In this document: positions 1-6,071 of the stretch, one piece after another
Numbering within the stretch: the first letter of the stretch is position 1
Layout of the letters: each line of letters starts with the position of its first letter
Source: Burkholderiales bacterium
GTDB taxonomy: Bacteria > Pseudomonadota > Gammaproteobacteria > Burkholderiales > Casimicrobiaceae
DNA length: 8,963 bases
Assembly (NCBI GenBank): GCA_031257235.1
Contig: JAIRPA010000045.1
Coordinates: 1-8,963 of the forward strand
Direction: 5' to 3'
The notes under the pieces: generated by a model
What the model was told of the DNA's origin: nothing
The model's input: the letters and a program-made list of their open reading frames with translations, nothing else
The model's database searches: none
Program-made: the position numbers and the translations under genes

Positions 1-876
1 TCCTTTCGTCAAAAATGTTTCCAATCCCAAAGATTCCGAAAGGGCGCGGGCGGCGTTTTGGGCTTCCTTGAGTGTTTTATAAGCCCCGACGTAAACACGA
101 AACTTTTTGTCGGCGCGCATTTCAAGACGCGCTTTGAAACGATTACCATCGAGAGACTGTTTGACGTAAGAAAAAAACGATTCCGCGTTGGCGCGATTTT
201 GGAACACGCCTAATTGAACGATGTATCCGCTCTTGCCGGCGGCTTGCACCGGAGCGTCTTGCGGCGTTTGAACCACCGTGGTGCTTGCCGGCGCTAATTT
301 GTCGGAAGGCGAATACTTCGCGCCTTCGGGGAATACCGTTTCAATTTCAACCTCCGCCGTGCCTTGCTCCGAAAAACCCAGCTTATAAGCGGCGGCGTAA
401 GAAAGATCAATCACGCGCTGATATAAAAAAGGGCCTCGATCATTGACGCGGACGATCACGCTTTTGGCGGACTTTTCGCCATTGACGATACGTGTCACTC
501 GGACAAAAGAAGGCAGAGGTAAGGTCGGGTGCGCGGCGGTCATGGCGTACATATCGTAAGTTTCGCCAAGCGCTGTTTTGCTTCCGTGAAATTTTTGCCC
601 GTACCAAGACGCGATGCCTCGCGCGCGATAAGGACGCAATTCCGTCATCGGAACATATTGCACGCCCATGATCGAATAAGGACGAGACGCGGAACGGCTG
701 ATCGGTTCGTTTTGGGGAACGGCATCAGGGACCGTGCTCAAATCAAAAGGCGTGGACGCCGGCGCTGAATCGGTGACGGTATCCGTCTCCGGAGAAGAAG
801 GGGATACCGAACACGCCGAAAGCGCGATGCAAAGGCACGACCATAAAACTCCACCCCGTATTTTTCGGAAAAGCAT
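1..876 (-). CDS. rlpA: RlpA septal lytic transglycosylase lipoprotein with SPOR domain (3' end outside window)
   Basis: RlpA proteins are outer-membrane lipoproteins whose double-psi beta-barrel domain cleaves peptide-poor (denuded) glycan strands, often at the division septum. The SPOR domain binds such glycan. I read 292 residues before the window edge. A signal peptide ends in the lipobox LSAC with lipidated Cys22. The RlpA domain covers about residues 86-180, with GIASWYG, YDMYAMTAAH and VRVNDRGPF. Asp108, His116 and Asp146 fit the family's catalytic positions. A Pro/Thr/Ala-rich linker leads to a SPOR domain at about 217-290 (GYIVQLGVFQ, then RVYVGAY). The ATG at 876-874 is chosen because GAGGAG lies about 9 bases upstream and the signal peptide begins there. 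The SPOR domain is almost complete, so only a few residues should be missing. It lies downstream of xseA on the same strand, but about 300 repeat-filled bases separate them. Identification is firm; in-vivo activity is inferred. Confidence 0.95.
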   Translation of the reverse strand, partial: MLFRKIRGGVLWSCLCIALSACSVSPSSPETDTVTDSAPASTPFDLSTVPDAVPQNEPISRSASRPYSIMGVQYVPMTELRPYRARGIASWYGQKFHGSKTALGETYDMYAMTAAHPTLPLPSFVRVTRIVNGEKSAKSVIVRVNDRGPFLYQRVIDLSYAAAYKLGFSEQGTAEVEIETVFPEGAKYSPSDKLAPASTTVVQTPQDAPVQAAGKSGYIVQLGVFQNRANAESFFSYVKQSLDGNRFKARLEMRADKKFRVYVGAYKTLKEAQNAARALSESLGLETFLTKG

Positions 877-885
877 TTGGGTTGA

Positions 886-891
886 CTCCTC
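886..891 (-). promoter_or_regulatory. Shine-Dalgarno of rlpA
   Basis: On the minus strand the sequence reads GAGGAG, about nine bases before the ATG at 876. It fixes the rlpA start. The non-repetitive, AT-rich stretch from 892 to about 957 presumably holds the rlpA promoter, but I see no convincing -35/-10 pair in it. Confidence 0.7.
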
Positions 892-957
892 AAATCAATG
901 AATGGTACTTAAAACCCGATAGATTAACCTTTTTGAGTAAAACATTGAACGGTCGGG

Positions 958-1007
958 GAATCAGAGGTCAGGAATCGGGAATCAGAGGTTCGGGAATCAG
1001 GAATCAG
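958..1007. repeat. Degenerate heptad array (GAATCAG/AGGTCAG), seven units
   Basis: Seven 7-base units run nearly without gaps: GAATCAG, AGGTCAG, GAATCGG, GAATCAG, AGGTTCG, one extra G, GAATCAG, GAATCAG. On the other strand the consensus is CTGATTC. Similar arrays occur at 2515-2542, 2750-2777, 3806-3826, 6726-6782 and 8757-8784. It directly abuts the ATTCTGCG-type palindrome that follows. Confidence 0.85.
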
Positions 1008-1010
1008 AGC

Positions 1011-1061
1011 CGTCGTTCTGCGCGTAGCCTGCGAAAAGTAAGCGAAGTCGCAGAATCCACG
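1011..1061. repeat. ATTCTGCG-type palindromic repeat, copy 1
   Basis: TTCTGCG at 1016-1022 pairs with CGCAGAA at 1049-1055 around a 26-base centre that contains GCGAAGT. It is preceded by CGTC and followed by TCCACG. The same framework recurs at 2709-2740 (inverted) and 8791-8812 (short centre). This looks like a REP-type intergenic palindrome; function unknown. Confidence 0.7.
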
Positions 1062-1062
1062 T

Positions 1063-1148
1063 CGCCCTTTCCACAAAAAATCGTCGGGGTCGCCCCGCGA
1101 TTTTTTGGAAATTTACACCGCCCAAAAGTAGGTTTTCACTTTTGGGCG
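1063..1148 (+). repeat. Composite two-hairpin element, copy A
   Basis: The order is a CGCCCTTTCCAC end, a 32-base hairpin at 1075-1106, a linker, then a palindrome at 1119-1148. The hairpin has an outer stem of AAAAAATCG with CGATTTTTT, a bulged T at 1084, an inner stem of CGGGG with CCCCG, and loop TCG. The second palindrome has arms CGCCCAAAAGTA and CACTTTTGGGCG (one mismatch) around GGTTTT. The hairpin is 31/32 identical to the reverse complement of copy B on the other side of xseA. It lies just beyond the xseA stop and could terminate transcription, but that is inference. Confidence 0.8.
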
Positions 1149-1154
1149 TTCCAC

Positions 1155-1197
1155 AAAAGAGTGCTTTTTTATTCGGCAAAAAGTATCACTTTTGGCC
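1155..1197. repeat. Short palindrome plus GGCAAAAAGT palindrome overlapping the xseA stop
   Basis: AAAAG at 1155-1159 pairs with CTTTT at 1164-1168. Next, GGCAAAAAGT (1175-1184) and ACTTTTGGCC (1188-1197) form a 10-base stem with one mismatch and loop ATC. A perfect version of the second palindrome is at 2574-2596. The xseA stop codon and the last three sense codons lie in this palindrome, so the repeat supplies the end of the protein. Confidence 0.75.
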
Positions 1198-2484
1198 GTG
1201 ACGCACGTCCGTCACCCGTGCTTTGGCACTGCCGCGGGCGAGTGTTAATTGCAACGAATCGTTCACCGCGACTTTGTCGGCATCGGTGACAATGGCGCCG
1301 GACGCATCAGACACAATCGCATACCCGCGCCACAAAACCGCCTCCGGGTTTAAAAGCGTCAAGCGATCCGATAAGGCGTTTAACTGTTCCGATTCCCGCG
1401 AAAACCGCGCGGCGGCATTGCGCCATGTGTATAACGCTCGCTCGGTTTGATCGGCGCGAATGCGTGCAATCACCCGCCATGCGCGGCTGAGTCGGTTTGC
1501 CTTGTCACGCAGGGCTTCGCTTTTTTCGGCAAGCATCGTCATCGGCGATTTTAAATGCCGCTCCATGTCGTCGCATCGTTCTTCGGCGCGACGGATGATG
1601 TTTTTGATGTCGCGCAAAAGTCTTGCGCCGCGTTGCGTGGCTTCATCTCTTAATACGGCTAACTCCGGAGAGGCAAGCATGGCGGCAGCCGTGGGCGTTG
1701 CCGCGCGACAATCGGCGACAAAGTCGGTCAAGGTGGTGTCGGTCTCGTGGCCGACGCCGGAGATGACCGGCAAGGCTGATGAGGCAACGGCGCGGACAAC
1801 GGCTTCTTCATTAAATGCCCATAAGTCTTCCAGCGATCCGCCGCCCCGCGCCACGATCAAAACTTCGGTGCCGTCTTTTGCCTGCCGCGCGGAGGCGGTG
1901 GCAATGGCGCGTGCGACCGATTCCGCCGCGCCTTCACCCTGCACGAGCGTGGGGTAAATCACGACGGCGATGTTCGGATTTCTGCGTTTTAAGGTGATCA
2001 CAATATCGCGCACGGCAGCACCGATAGGGGAGGTGACGACACCGATACCCCTCGGAAACGCGGGGATGGCGCGTTTTTTATCGGGTGAAAATAAACCTTC
2101 CGCCTCAAAGCGGGCTTTTAATCGCAAAAAACGCTCGTATAACGCGCCTTGCCCTGAAAGTTTGAGCGCGGAAATGTTTAACTGCAATTCGCCGCGGGCT
2201 TCAAAAACAGTAGCACTCGCACGGGCATCGACGCGCATTCCGTCGCGCAGAGATTCCGAGGTGAGTCGCAATTGCTGCGCTTTGTGCCGCCACAGGGTGC
2301 AACGAACTTGTGCGGCATCGTCTTTGAGCACGAAATAAAAATGACCGGACGCCGCGCGGGTCAAGCCGGAAATTTCGCCGGAGACCCAAACGTCGCCCAA
2401 ATGCCCCTCCAAGAGTGAGCGCGCGCGCGCAATCAATTGCGACACCGTAAAGTTCAAAGGTTCGGAAGAAAATAGATCGTTCAT
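1186..2484 (-). CDS. xseA: Exodeoxyribonuclease VII large subunit
   Basis: This is the catalytic large subunit of exonuclease VII, which with several XseB subunits degrades single-stranded DNA from both ends in repair and recombination. The protein has 432 residues; E. coli XseA has about 456. An N-terminal OB-fold covers about 10-110 (NFTVSQL, then VWVSGEISGLTRAASGH). The central catalytic part includes IGVVTSPIGAAVRDI (147-161), GGGSLEDLWAFNEE (214-227), SGVGHETD (242-249) and ATPTAAA (262-268). A helical coiled-coil region at about 275-375 precedes a short C-terminal segment with LWRGYAIV. The start at 2484 fits the family N-terminus, though the Shine-Dalgarno is weak. TACAAT at 2515-2510 could be a -10, but its -35 position would fall in a heptad repeat. 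The last residues, GQK and stop, are encoded by a palindromic repeat. No xseB is visible nearby. Identification is firm. Confidence 0.97.
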   Translation of the reverse strand: MNDLFSSEPLNFTVSQLIARARSLLEGHLGDVWVSGEISGLTRAASGHFYFVLKDDAAQVRCTLWRHKAQQLRLTSESLRDGMRVDARASATVFEARGELQLNISALKLSGQGALYERFLRLKARFEAEGLFSPDKKRAIPAFPRGIGVVTSPIGAAVRDIVITLKRRNPNIAVVIYPTLVQGEGAAESVARAIATASARQAKDGTEVLIVARGGGSLEDLWAFNEEAVVRAVASSALPVISGVGHETDTTLTDFVADCRAATPTAAAMLASPELAVLRDEATQRGARLLRDIKNIIRRAEERCDDMERHLKSPMTMLAEKSEALRDKANRLSRAWRVIARIRADQTERALYTWRNAAARFSRESEQLNALSDRLTLLNPEAVLWRGYAIVSDASGAIVTDADKVAVNDSLQLTLARGSAKARVTDVRHGQK

Positions 2485-2509
2485 GGCGGCGGTTCAAAGG
2501 TAAAGCGGT

Positions 2510-2515
2510 ATTGTA
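2510..2515 (-). promoter_or_regulatory. Candidate -10 box of xseA
   Basis: TACAAT (five of six matches to the sigma-70 -10 consensus) lies 26 bases before the xseA ATG. The expected -35 position, about 2533-2538, reads CCTCTG and sits in a heptad array. So either the promoter depends little on its -35, or the real promoter is elsewhere. Confidence 0.3.
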
Positions 2516-2542
2516 AATCAGGAATCAGGGGTCAGAGGTTCG
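2515..2542. repeat. Heptad array, four units
   Basis: Units AAATCAG, GAATCAG, GGGTCAG and AGGTTCG are in perfect 7-base register. The last unit runs directly into the GGTTCGGCAAAAAGTG repeat. Confidence 0.75.
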
Positions 2543-2653
2543 GCAAAAAGTGAAAACCTACACTCGCGGGTTCGGCAAAAAGTGTTACTTTTTGCCGGTT
2601 AAAACTACCAAAAAATCGCGGGGGGACCCCGACGATTTTTTGTAGGAACGGCG
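2537..2653 (-). repeat. Composite two-hairpin element, copy B, with a duplicated left arm
   Basis: Read on the minus strand, this has the CGCCGTTCCTAC end (2653-2642), then a 32-base hairpin (2641-2610), a linker ending in ACCG, and the palindrome GGCAAAAAGT / ACTTTTTGCC with loop GTT (2574-2596, 10-bp perfect stem). The hairpin pairs AAAAAATCG with CGATTTTTT and CGGGG with CCCCG, with a bulged A at 2632 on the plus strand. The 16-mer GGTTCGGCAAAAAGTG occurs twice, at 2537-2552 and 2569-2584, so part of the outer palindrome is duplicated. It lies between divergent 5' ends, where a terminator is not obviously needed. Confidence 0.8.
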
Positions 2654-2669
2654 AATGTTGCAAACCCCC

Positions 2670-2704
2670 GGCTACTTCGTAGCCACCCCCTTTTATAAAG
2701 GGGG
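2670..2704. repeat. Two adjacent perfect palindromes
   Basis: GGCTAC / GTAGCC with loop TTC (2670-2684) is followed after one base by CCCCCTTT / AAAGGGGG with loop TAT (2686-2704). A related C5T4/A4G5 palindrome with a longer loop lies at 6027-6057. These look like further modules of the intergenic repeat mosaic. Confidence 0.7.
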
Positions 2705-2708
2705 CTGG

Positions 2709-2740
2709 ATTCTGCGACTTCGCTACGCTACGCGCAGAAT
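2709..2740. repeat. ATTCTGCG-type palindromic repeat, copy 2 (inverted)
   Basis: ATTCTGCG (2709-2716) and CGCAGAAT (2733-2740) form a perfect 8-bp stem around a 16-base centre containing ACTTCGC. GACGACG follows and leads into a heptad array, mirroring the arrangement at 958-1061. Confidence 0.7.
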
Positions 2741-2749
2741 GACGACGCT

Positions 2750-2777
2750 CTGATCCCTGACATCTGATTCCTGAAGC
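2750..2777. repeat. Heptad array, four units
   Basis: Units CTGATCC, CTGACAT, CTGATTC and CTGAAGC are in perfect register. A half-copy of the ATTCTGCG palindrome (GCGCAGAATCC) follows at about 2776-2786. From there to 2881 the sequence is unique and AT-rich. It should carry the promoter of the lipoprotein gene, but I see no clear -35/-10 pair. Confidence 0.75.
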
Positions 2778-2881
2778 GCAGAATCCGCATCCACGAAATG
2801 GCGGACAACTGTTGCCAAGGACACTTAATCTTTAACAGGGTTTTTGTATGCTTCATTTTTTTTCACAACGAAGAAAAGATC

Positions 2882-3682
2882 ATGAAAAACCAACTGATTA
2901 TTTTAGGCATTCTTGTCGCAATAGGGTTGACCGCGTGTGGCGGCGGCGACAACAAAGATAAAAACGATAAAAAATGCGAGGCATTCGACGGAGCCATCGC
3001 CGGCGTCTTTAAATATAAATCTAACTCGATGGCGTCTCCGACGGCCATGAATCTCGTCATCACAGAGACCGGCGTTTTTTTCGCCACAGAGTATCGTTAT
3101 GAAAACGGGACACGTGTTCCCATGTTTTATCACGGGAAAGTTTGTGGTAGCGCCGGTCACTATAAAACCCAAGAAATCACGGCTTACGATTTAGGTAAGC
3201 CGCTTCAATCAAAATATAATTTTACGGTGGCAGGCGATGGCGGCAACATCGTGGTTGTCAATACAACATTAAAAAATCTGCCGACACGCGCTTACACCAC
3301 CGAGCGTGTCACGATGGCCACTCACGGTTATGAGTTTAACTATGCCGCGTCAAACACAAGTGCCGTCGGCAATTATCGCTCGTTCGTCTTTTACGGAGAC
3401 GGCAAATTAAAAGAGAACGGAGGCGCAATAGTCTTTTCCGAGCAAAACGAATCGCTGCGAATAAAAACCAATCTTTTTCCTTGCAACGACGATAAAACCT
3501 GTATTTGGGAAATCAACGCCACACCTTCGGCAACCAAAAATTACTATAACGTTACCGCAAAATTAGATCGGTCAAAATCGGTTCATGTCTTCGACAAGGG
3601 CATCGGCGTGTACGTGGACGGAGAGTTTTATCTGTTTGGAAAAAGCAATAAGCTCGCGTTTAATCTCATCGCGGAAAGATAG
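2882..3682 (+). CDS. Putative outer-membrane lipoprotein of unknown function
   Basis: I do not recognise this 266-residue protein. It starts with a classical lipoprotein signal: Lys3, a hydrophobic core, then LTAC with Cys19 as the lipidation site. Gly follows, so there is no Asp at +2, which favours the outer membrane. A short polar Lys/Asp-rich linker (22-31) comes next. The rest looks like a beta-rich, Tyr/Asn/Thr-rich periplasmic or surface domain. Four further cysteines (32, 88, 201, 207) could form two disulfides. The ATG at 2882 is chosen because the signal peptide begins there. The ribosome site is weak (GAAGAAAAG), and the in-frame ATG at 2798 would place 28 unrelated residues before the signal. 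Codon use is visibly more AT-rich than its neighbours, and the gene is surrounded by repeats, which hints at acquisition or fast divergence. It stands alone on the plus strand. Confidence 0.85.
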   Translation: MKNQLIILGILVAIGLTACGGGDNKDKNDKKCEAFDGAIAGVFKYKSNSMASPTAMNLVITETGVFFATEYRYENGTRVPMFYHGKVCGSAGHYKTQEITAYDLGKPLQSKYNFTVAGDGGNIVVVNTTLKNLPTRAYTTERVTMATHGYEFNYAASNTSAVGNYRSFVFYGDGKLKENGGAIVFSEQNESLRIKTNLFPCNDDKTCIWEINATPSATKNYYNVTAKLDRSKSVHVFDKGIGVYVDGEFYLFGKSNKLAFNLIAER

Positions 3683-3686
3683 GGGA

Positions 3687-3774
3687 CGCCCAAAAGTAAA
3701 CCCCTACTTTTGGGCGGTTGGATATTTCCAAAAAAGTACCGGCGAAGCCGGATACTTTTTTGTGGGGAACGGCG
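3687..3774 (-). repeat. Composite two-hairpin element, copy C; likely bidirectional terminator
   Basis: Palindrome CGCCCAAAAGTA / TACTTTTGGGCG with loop AACCCC (3687-3716, 12-bp perfect stem) is followed by a linker and a 32-base hairpin at 3730-3761. That hairpin pairs AAAAAAGTA with TACTTTTTT and CCGGC with GCCGG, with loop GAA and a bulged A at 3752. The conserved GTGGGGAACGGCG end closes the element. The first palindrome begins four bases after the lipoprotein stop codon. It lies between convergent genes, so with A- and U-runs on both sides it could terminate both transcripts. That role is inferred. Confidence 0.8.
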
Positions 3775-3778
3775 GTGC

Positions 3779-3800
3779 GGGACGCCGAGGGCGGCGTCCC
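3779..3800. repeat. GC-rich perfect hairpin
   Basis: GGGACGCCG (3779-3787) and CGGCGTCCC (3792-3800) form a 9-bp stem with loop AGGG. It sits between composite element C and the heptad array at the mtfA 3' end. It lacks a T-run, so it is not a typical terminator by itself. Confidence 0.65.
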
Positions 3801-3805
3801 CTTGG

Positions 3806-3826
3806 CTGATCACTGATCCCTGCCCC
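3806..3826. repeat. Heptad array overlapping the mtfA 3' end
   Basis: Units CTGATCA, CTGATCC and CTGCCCC are in register. The mtfA stop codon (3810-3812) falls in the first unit, and the last residues (RDQ) are read from the array. Confidence 0.6.
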
Positions 3827-4616
3827 CAAGCACCGAGAAGCCGTAAAACGTTTTGTATAAGTCAAATAGTTTAGGATAAATACTTTGCATGTTATCGGGG
3901 GCAACAAAAAATAATTCCGACAGCACCGCAAAAAATTCGGCAGGGCTTTCGCCGGCGTAAGGATCAATGGCGCGGTAAGGCGCTTTTGTGCCGTGGGCGC
4001 AAAAATCGTGGTAAGCCTCCATCAAGGTGTCCCGCCATATTTGAGGAGTCAGCCCCGGCGGCAGAGGAGGGTTGCCGTCGGCGTCCCCGTTGAGCATGTC
4101 GATTTTGTGCGCAAATTCGTGAATCACCACATTGGTCGGCGGCAGGTCGTCTTCCGGCATTAAAGCCTTACCGGCGTGGGTGGCGTTGTGAATGGATTGC
4201 CATGAGAGAATCACCGGTCCCGCCGGCATCGCTTCGCCTAAAATCGGCTCGTTGTCTTGGTGAACGATGCCCCATTCGTCTTCCCATTCGGCGGGGGAAA
4301 TAAAATCCGACGAATACAAAATCACGGTTTTAAACCCGGCGTACCAGCCCAAACCACGAACCAAAATCGGCACGGCGGCTTGTGCCGCCACGAGGGTGCG
4401 AATCAAGGGCGTGACACAAAAACCTTGGGCGCCGCCAATGGTTTTATCACATAAGAAAAGCACGGTTTGTTCGCGCAAACGCGCCAGCATCGCGGGCGTC
4501 CAGCACGAAAGAAAGGGAAGGGAGTTTATCGCCTCTTGCCACAGCGCATCCGGCAGCGCGTAGCGTTTAAGTATTCTGCGCGTTTTAAAGCGGGCAAAAC
4601 GCTCATATAGATTCAT
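3810..4616 (-). CDS. mtfA: MtfA-type zinc-dependent peptidase (M90 family)
   Basis: MtfA is a cytosolic zinc metallopeptidase. In E. coli it binds the repressor Mlc and so influences glucose PTS expression; whether Mlc exists here cannot be judged. The protein has 268 residues (E. coli about 265). The zinc site is HEFAH with His166, Glu167 and His170, continuing IDMLNGDADG. The downstream ligand is Glu227 in SPAEFFAVLSE. Other family-like stretches are WYAGFKTVILYSSDF (91-105) and GPVILSWQSI (133-142). The ATG at 4616 is chosen because it gives the family length and a typical short N-terminus; a longer frame to 4709 would overlap rmuC by more than 100 bases. With this start it overlaps the rmuC 3' end by 14 bases, suggesting translational coupling. 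The C-terminal residues are encoded by a heptad repeat. Confidence 0.93.
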   Translation of the reverse strand: MNLYERFARFKTRRILKRYALPDALWQEAINSLPFLSCWTPAMLARLREQTVLFLCDKTIGGAQGFCVTPLIRTLVAAQAAVPILVRGLGWYAGFKTVILYSSDFISPAEWEDEWGIVHQDNEPILGEAMPAGPVILSWQSIHNATHAGKALMPEDDLPPTNVVIHEFAHKIDMLNGDADGNPPLPPGLTPQIWRDTLMEAYHDFCAHGTKAPYRAIDPYAGESPAEFFAVLSELFFVAPDNMQSIYPKLFDLYKTFYGFSVLGGRDQ

Positions 4617-5904
4617 CAATCGGACCCAATAACCGTTGTGCTTCCTGATCGGGCAGGGTTTCCACGCTTTTGAGCGCGCGTCGGATGGTGTTGGTGCGCG
4701 CGCCGGCAAGCCGGTCTAACTCGCTTTTTGCCTGATCCAGCCTTTCACCGGTTTTTGCCAATACCTCGCCGAATTTTTGGAACTCCGTTTTGACCGCCGC
4801 GAGCACTTTCCATACCTCGCCGGAACGTTGTTCGATGGCAAGCGTGCGGAAGCCCATTTGCAAACTGTTCAACATGGCAATTAAGGTGTTGGGTCCTGCC
4901 AGCATCACACGAAGGTCACGCTGGATTTCTTCGTTCAACCCGCGACGCGCCATAATCTCCGCATACAAGCCTTCGGTGGGGACAAACAAAATGGCAAAGT
5001 CTGTGGTATGGGGCGACGCAATGTATTTTTCACGAATGGTTTTCGCCGAATTACGTATAAATGTTTCTAATTGCTTGCGCTCTTTTTCGGCGGCGTTTTT
5101 ATCGGCGTTTTCTAAGGCTTCTTGCAGACGACGCCAATTTTCCATAGGAAATTTGGCGTCAATCGGCAGACGGCACACTGTGTCGGCGTCCCGACCGGGA
5201 AGACGAATCGCAAATTCAACCCGATCGTTACTGCCCGGAATGGTGGCGACGTTTTCATCGTACTGTTGCGGAGTCAAGACATCCGCCAGCAATGCCGATA
5301 ATTGGACTTCCCCCCACGTGCCGCGGTCTTTGACGTTTGTTAATACGCGCTTTAAATCACCGACCCCGACCGCCAGATTTTGCATTTCGCCCAAGCCCTT
5401 ATAAACCTGCTCCAAACGATCCGCGACTTGTTTGAACGATTCCCCCAATCTTGCCTCTAAGGTGGATTGTAGTTTTTCGTCAACGGTCACGCGCATTTGT
5501 TCGAGCTTTTGCGCGTTATCGTTTCTTAACAGATCAAGCCGTTCTTCCAAACTTTTACGAATCGCTTCTAATTTTTGTTCTGAGGAAAGGGTTAATTGGG
5601 ACAATTGTTTTTCAAAGCGTGTCCACAATTCTTGTTGGGATTGTAATTGCGTGGCGAGTTTTTGTTCGCCGACTTGAGCCTGTTGATGCAGCTGCGTGGA
5701 AAGTTCATTTCTTTGTGTGGCTAAGTCTTGATGAATGTCGCGCTCAAGTTTGTCGTATTGCGTGAAAAGAGATTGTAATAGTGTACTGATGCCGATGGTT
5801 TCACGCAGAGCATGCGCCAAGCGAAAGGACAAGATCACGACAAAAATCAGCGTGATCGCCACCATGATCACTAAGGCAATATTGATATAAAAGAGCGTGT
5901 CCAT
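4603..5904 (-). CDS. rmuC: DNA recombination protein RmuC
   Basis: RmuC-family proteins limit recombination at inverted repeats in E. coli and are predicted nucleases; the precise reaction is not settled. The protein has 433 residues (E. coli about 475). A single N-terminal membrane helix covers about residues 8-29. A Gln/Glu/Lys-rich coiled coil follows at about 45-170. The RmuC domain runs from about 180 to 400, with RGTWGEVQL (194-202), LPIDAKFP (246-253) and FVPTEGLYAE (307-316). The topology implies membrane anchoring with the domain in the cytoplasm. The ATG at 5904 begins directly before the membrane helix; the ribosome site is weak. It precedes mtfA in a probable two-gene operon. The presence of a gene that acts at inverted repeats in a window full of inverted repeats is notable but may be chance. 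Confidence 0.96.
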   Translation of the reverse strand: MDTLFYINIALVIMVAITLIFVVILSFRLAHALRETIGISTLLQSLFTQYDKLERDIHQDLATQRNELSTQLHQQAQVGEQKLATQLQSQQELWTRFEKQLSQLTLSSEQKLEAIRKSLEERLDLLRNDNAQKLEQMRVTVDEKLQSTLEARLGESFKQVADRLEQVYKGLGEMQNLAVGVGDLKRVLTNVKDRGTWGEVQLSALLADVLTPQQYDENVATIPGSNDRVEFAIRLPGRDADTVCRLPIDAKFPMENWRRLQEALENADKNAAEKERKQLETFIRNSAKTIREKYIASPHTTDFAILFVPTEGLYAEIMARRGLNEEIQRDLRVMLAGPNTLIAMLNSLQMGFRTLAIEQRSGEVWKVLAAVKTEFQKFGEVLAKTGERLDQAKSELDRLAGARTNTIRRALKSVETLPDQEAQRLLGPIDESI

Positions 5905-5991
5905 GTATCCGTTAAGAGGTTAATAAGAGGGTAAAAGCGCGGGGTCGTACGTTTGTTTTTTCGGTGAAACTTTTCAAACCGCGGCAACCTT

Positions 5992-5997
5992 TGTCAA
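5992..5997 (-). promoter_or_regulatory. Candidate -35 box upstream of rmuC
   Basis: A perfect TTGACA reads on the minus strand about 90 bases before the rmuC ATG. At 17-18 bases spacing the -10 would be AAAAGT or AAAGTT, a poor match, so the assignment is weak. Confidence 0.3.
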
Positions 5998-6026
5998 CAA
6001 TAGTTAATGGTGTGCGTATCCGTTTG

Positions 6027-6057
6027 CCCCCTTTTAAAACATTTGAAAAAAAGGGGG
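6027..6057. repeat. C5T4/A4G5 palindrome downstream of yqeY
   Basis: CCCCCTTTT (6027-6035) pairs with AAAAGGGGG (6049-6057) across a 13-base AT-rich loop. It begins 15 bases past the yqeY stop. No T-run follows on the minus strand, so terminator function is doubtful. It resembles the palindrome at 2686-2704. Confidence 0.5.
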
Positions 6058-6071
6058 AGGGACGGATTGCG

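Noticed and set aside
5..22. rlpA 3' coding DNA resembles the copy D palindrome arm (TTCGTCAAAAATG against TTCGTCAAAAAATG).
   Set aside because: The encoded residues (LETFLTKG) fit a normal SPOR-domain end, and the match is short and gapped. The rest of the element would lie outside the window, so it cannot be judged.
882..1289. Open plus-strand frame of 135 codons across the rlpA-xseA gap.
   Set aside because: It is translated from heptad and palindrome repeats and then from antisense xseA, has no ribosome site, and resembles no family.
2798..2881. Upstream in-frame ATG for the lipoprotein gene.
   Set aside because: It would put 28 residues before a complete lipoprotein signal peptide and has no ribosome site.
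885..3830. Possible insertion sequence around xseA and the lipoprotein gene.
   Set aside because: No transposase frame, no long terminal inverted repeats and no target duplications could be recognised; only short non-coding modules are present.
4617..4709. Longer mtfA start at 4709.
   Set aside because: It would overlap rmuC by over 100 bases, and the added residues do not resemble MtfA; the start at 4616 gives the family length.
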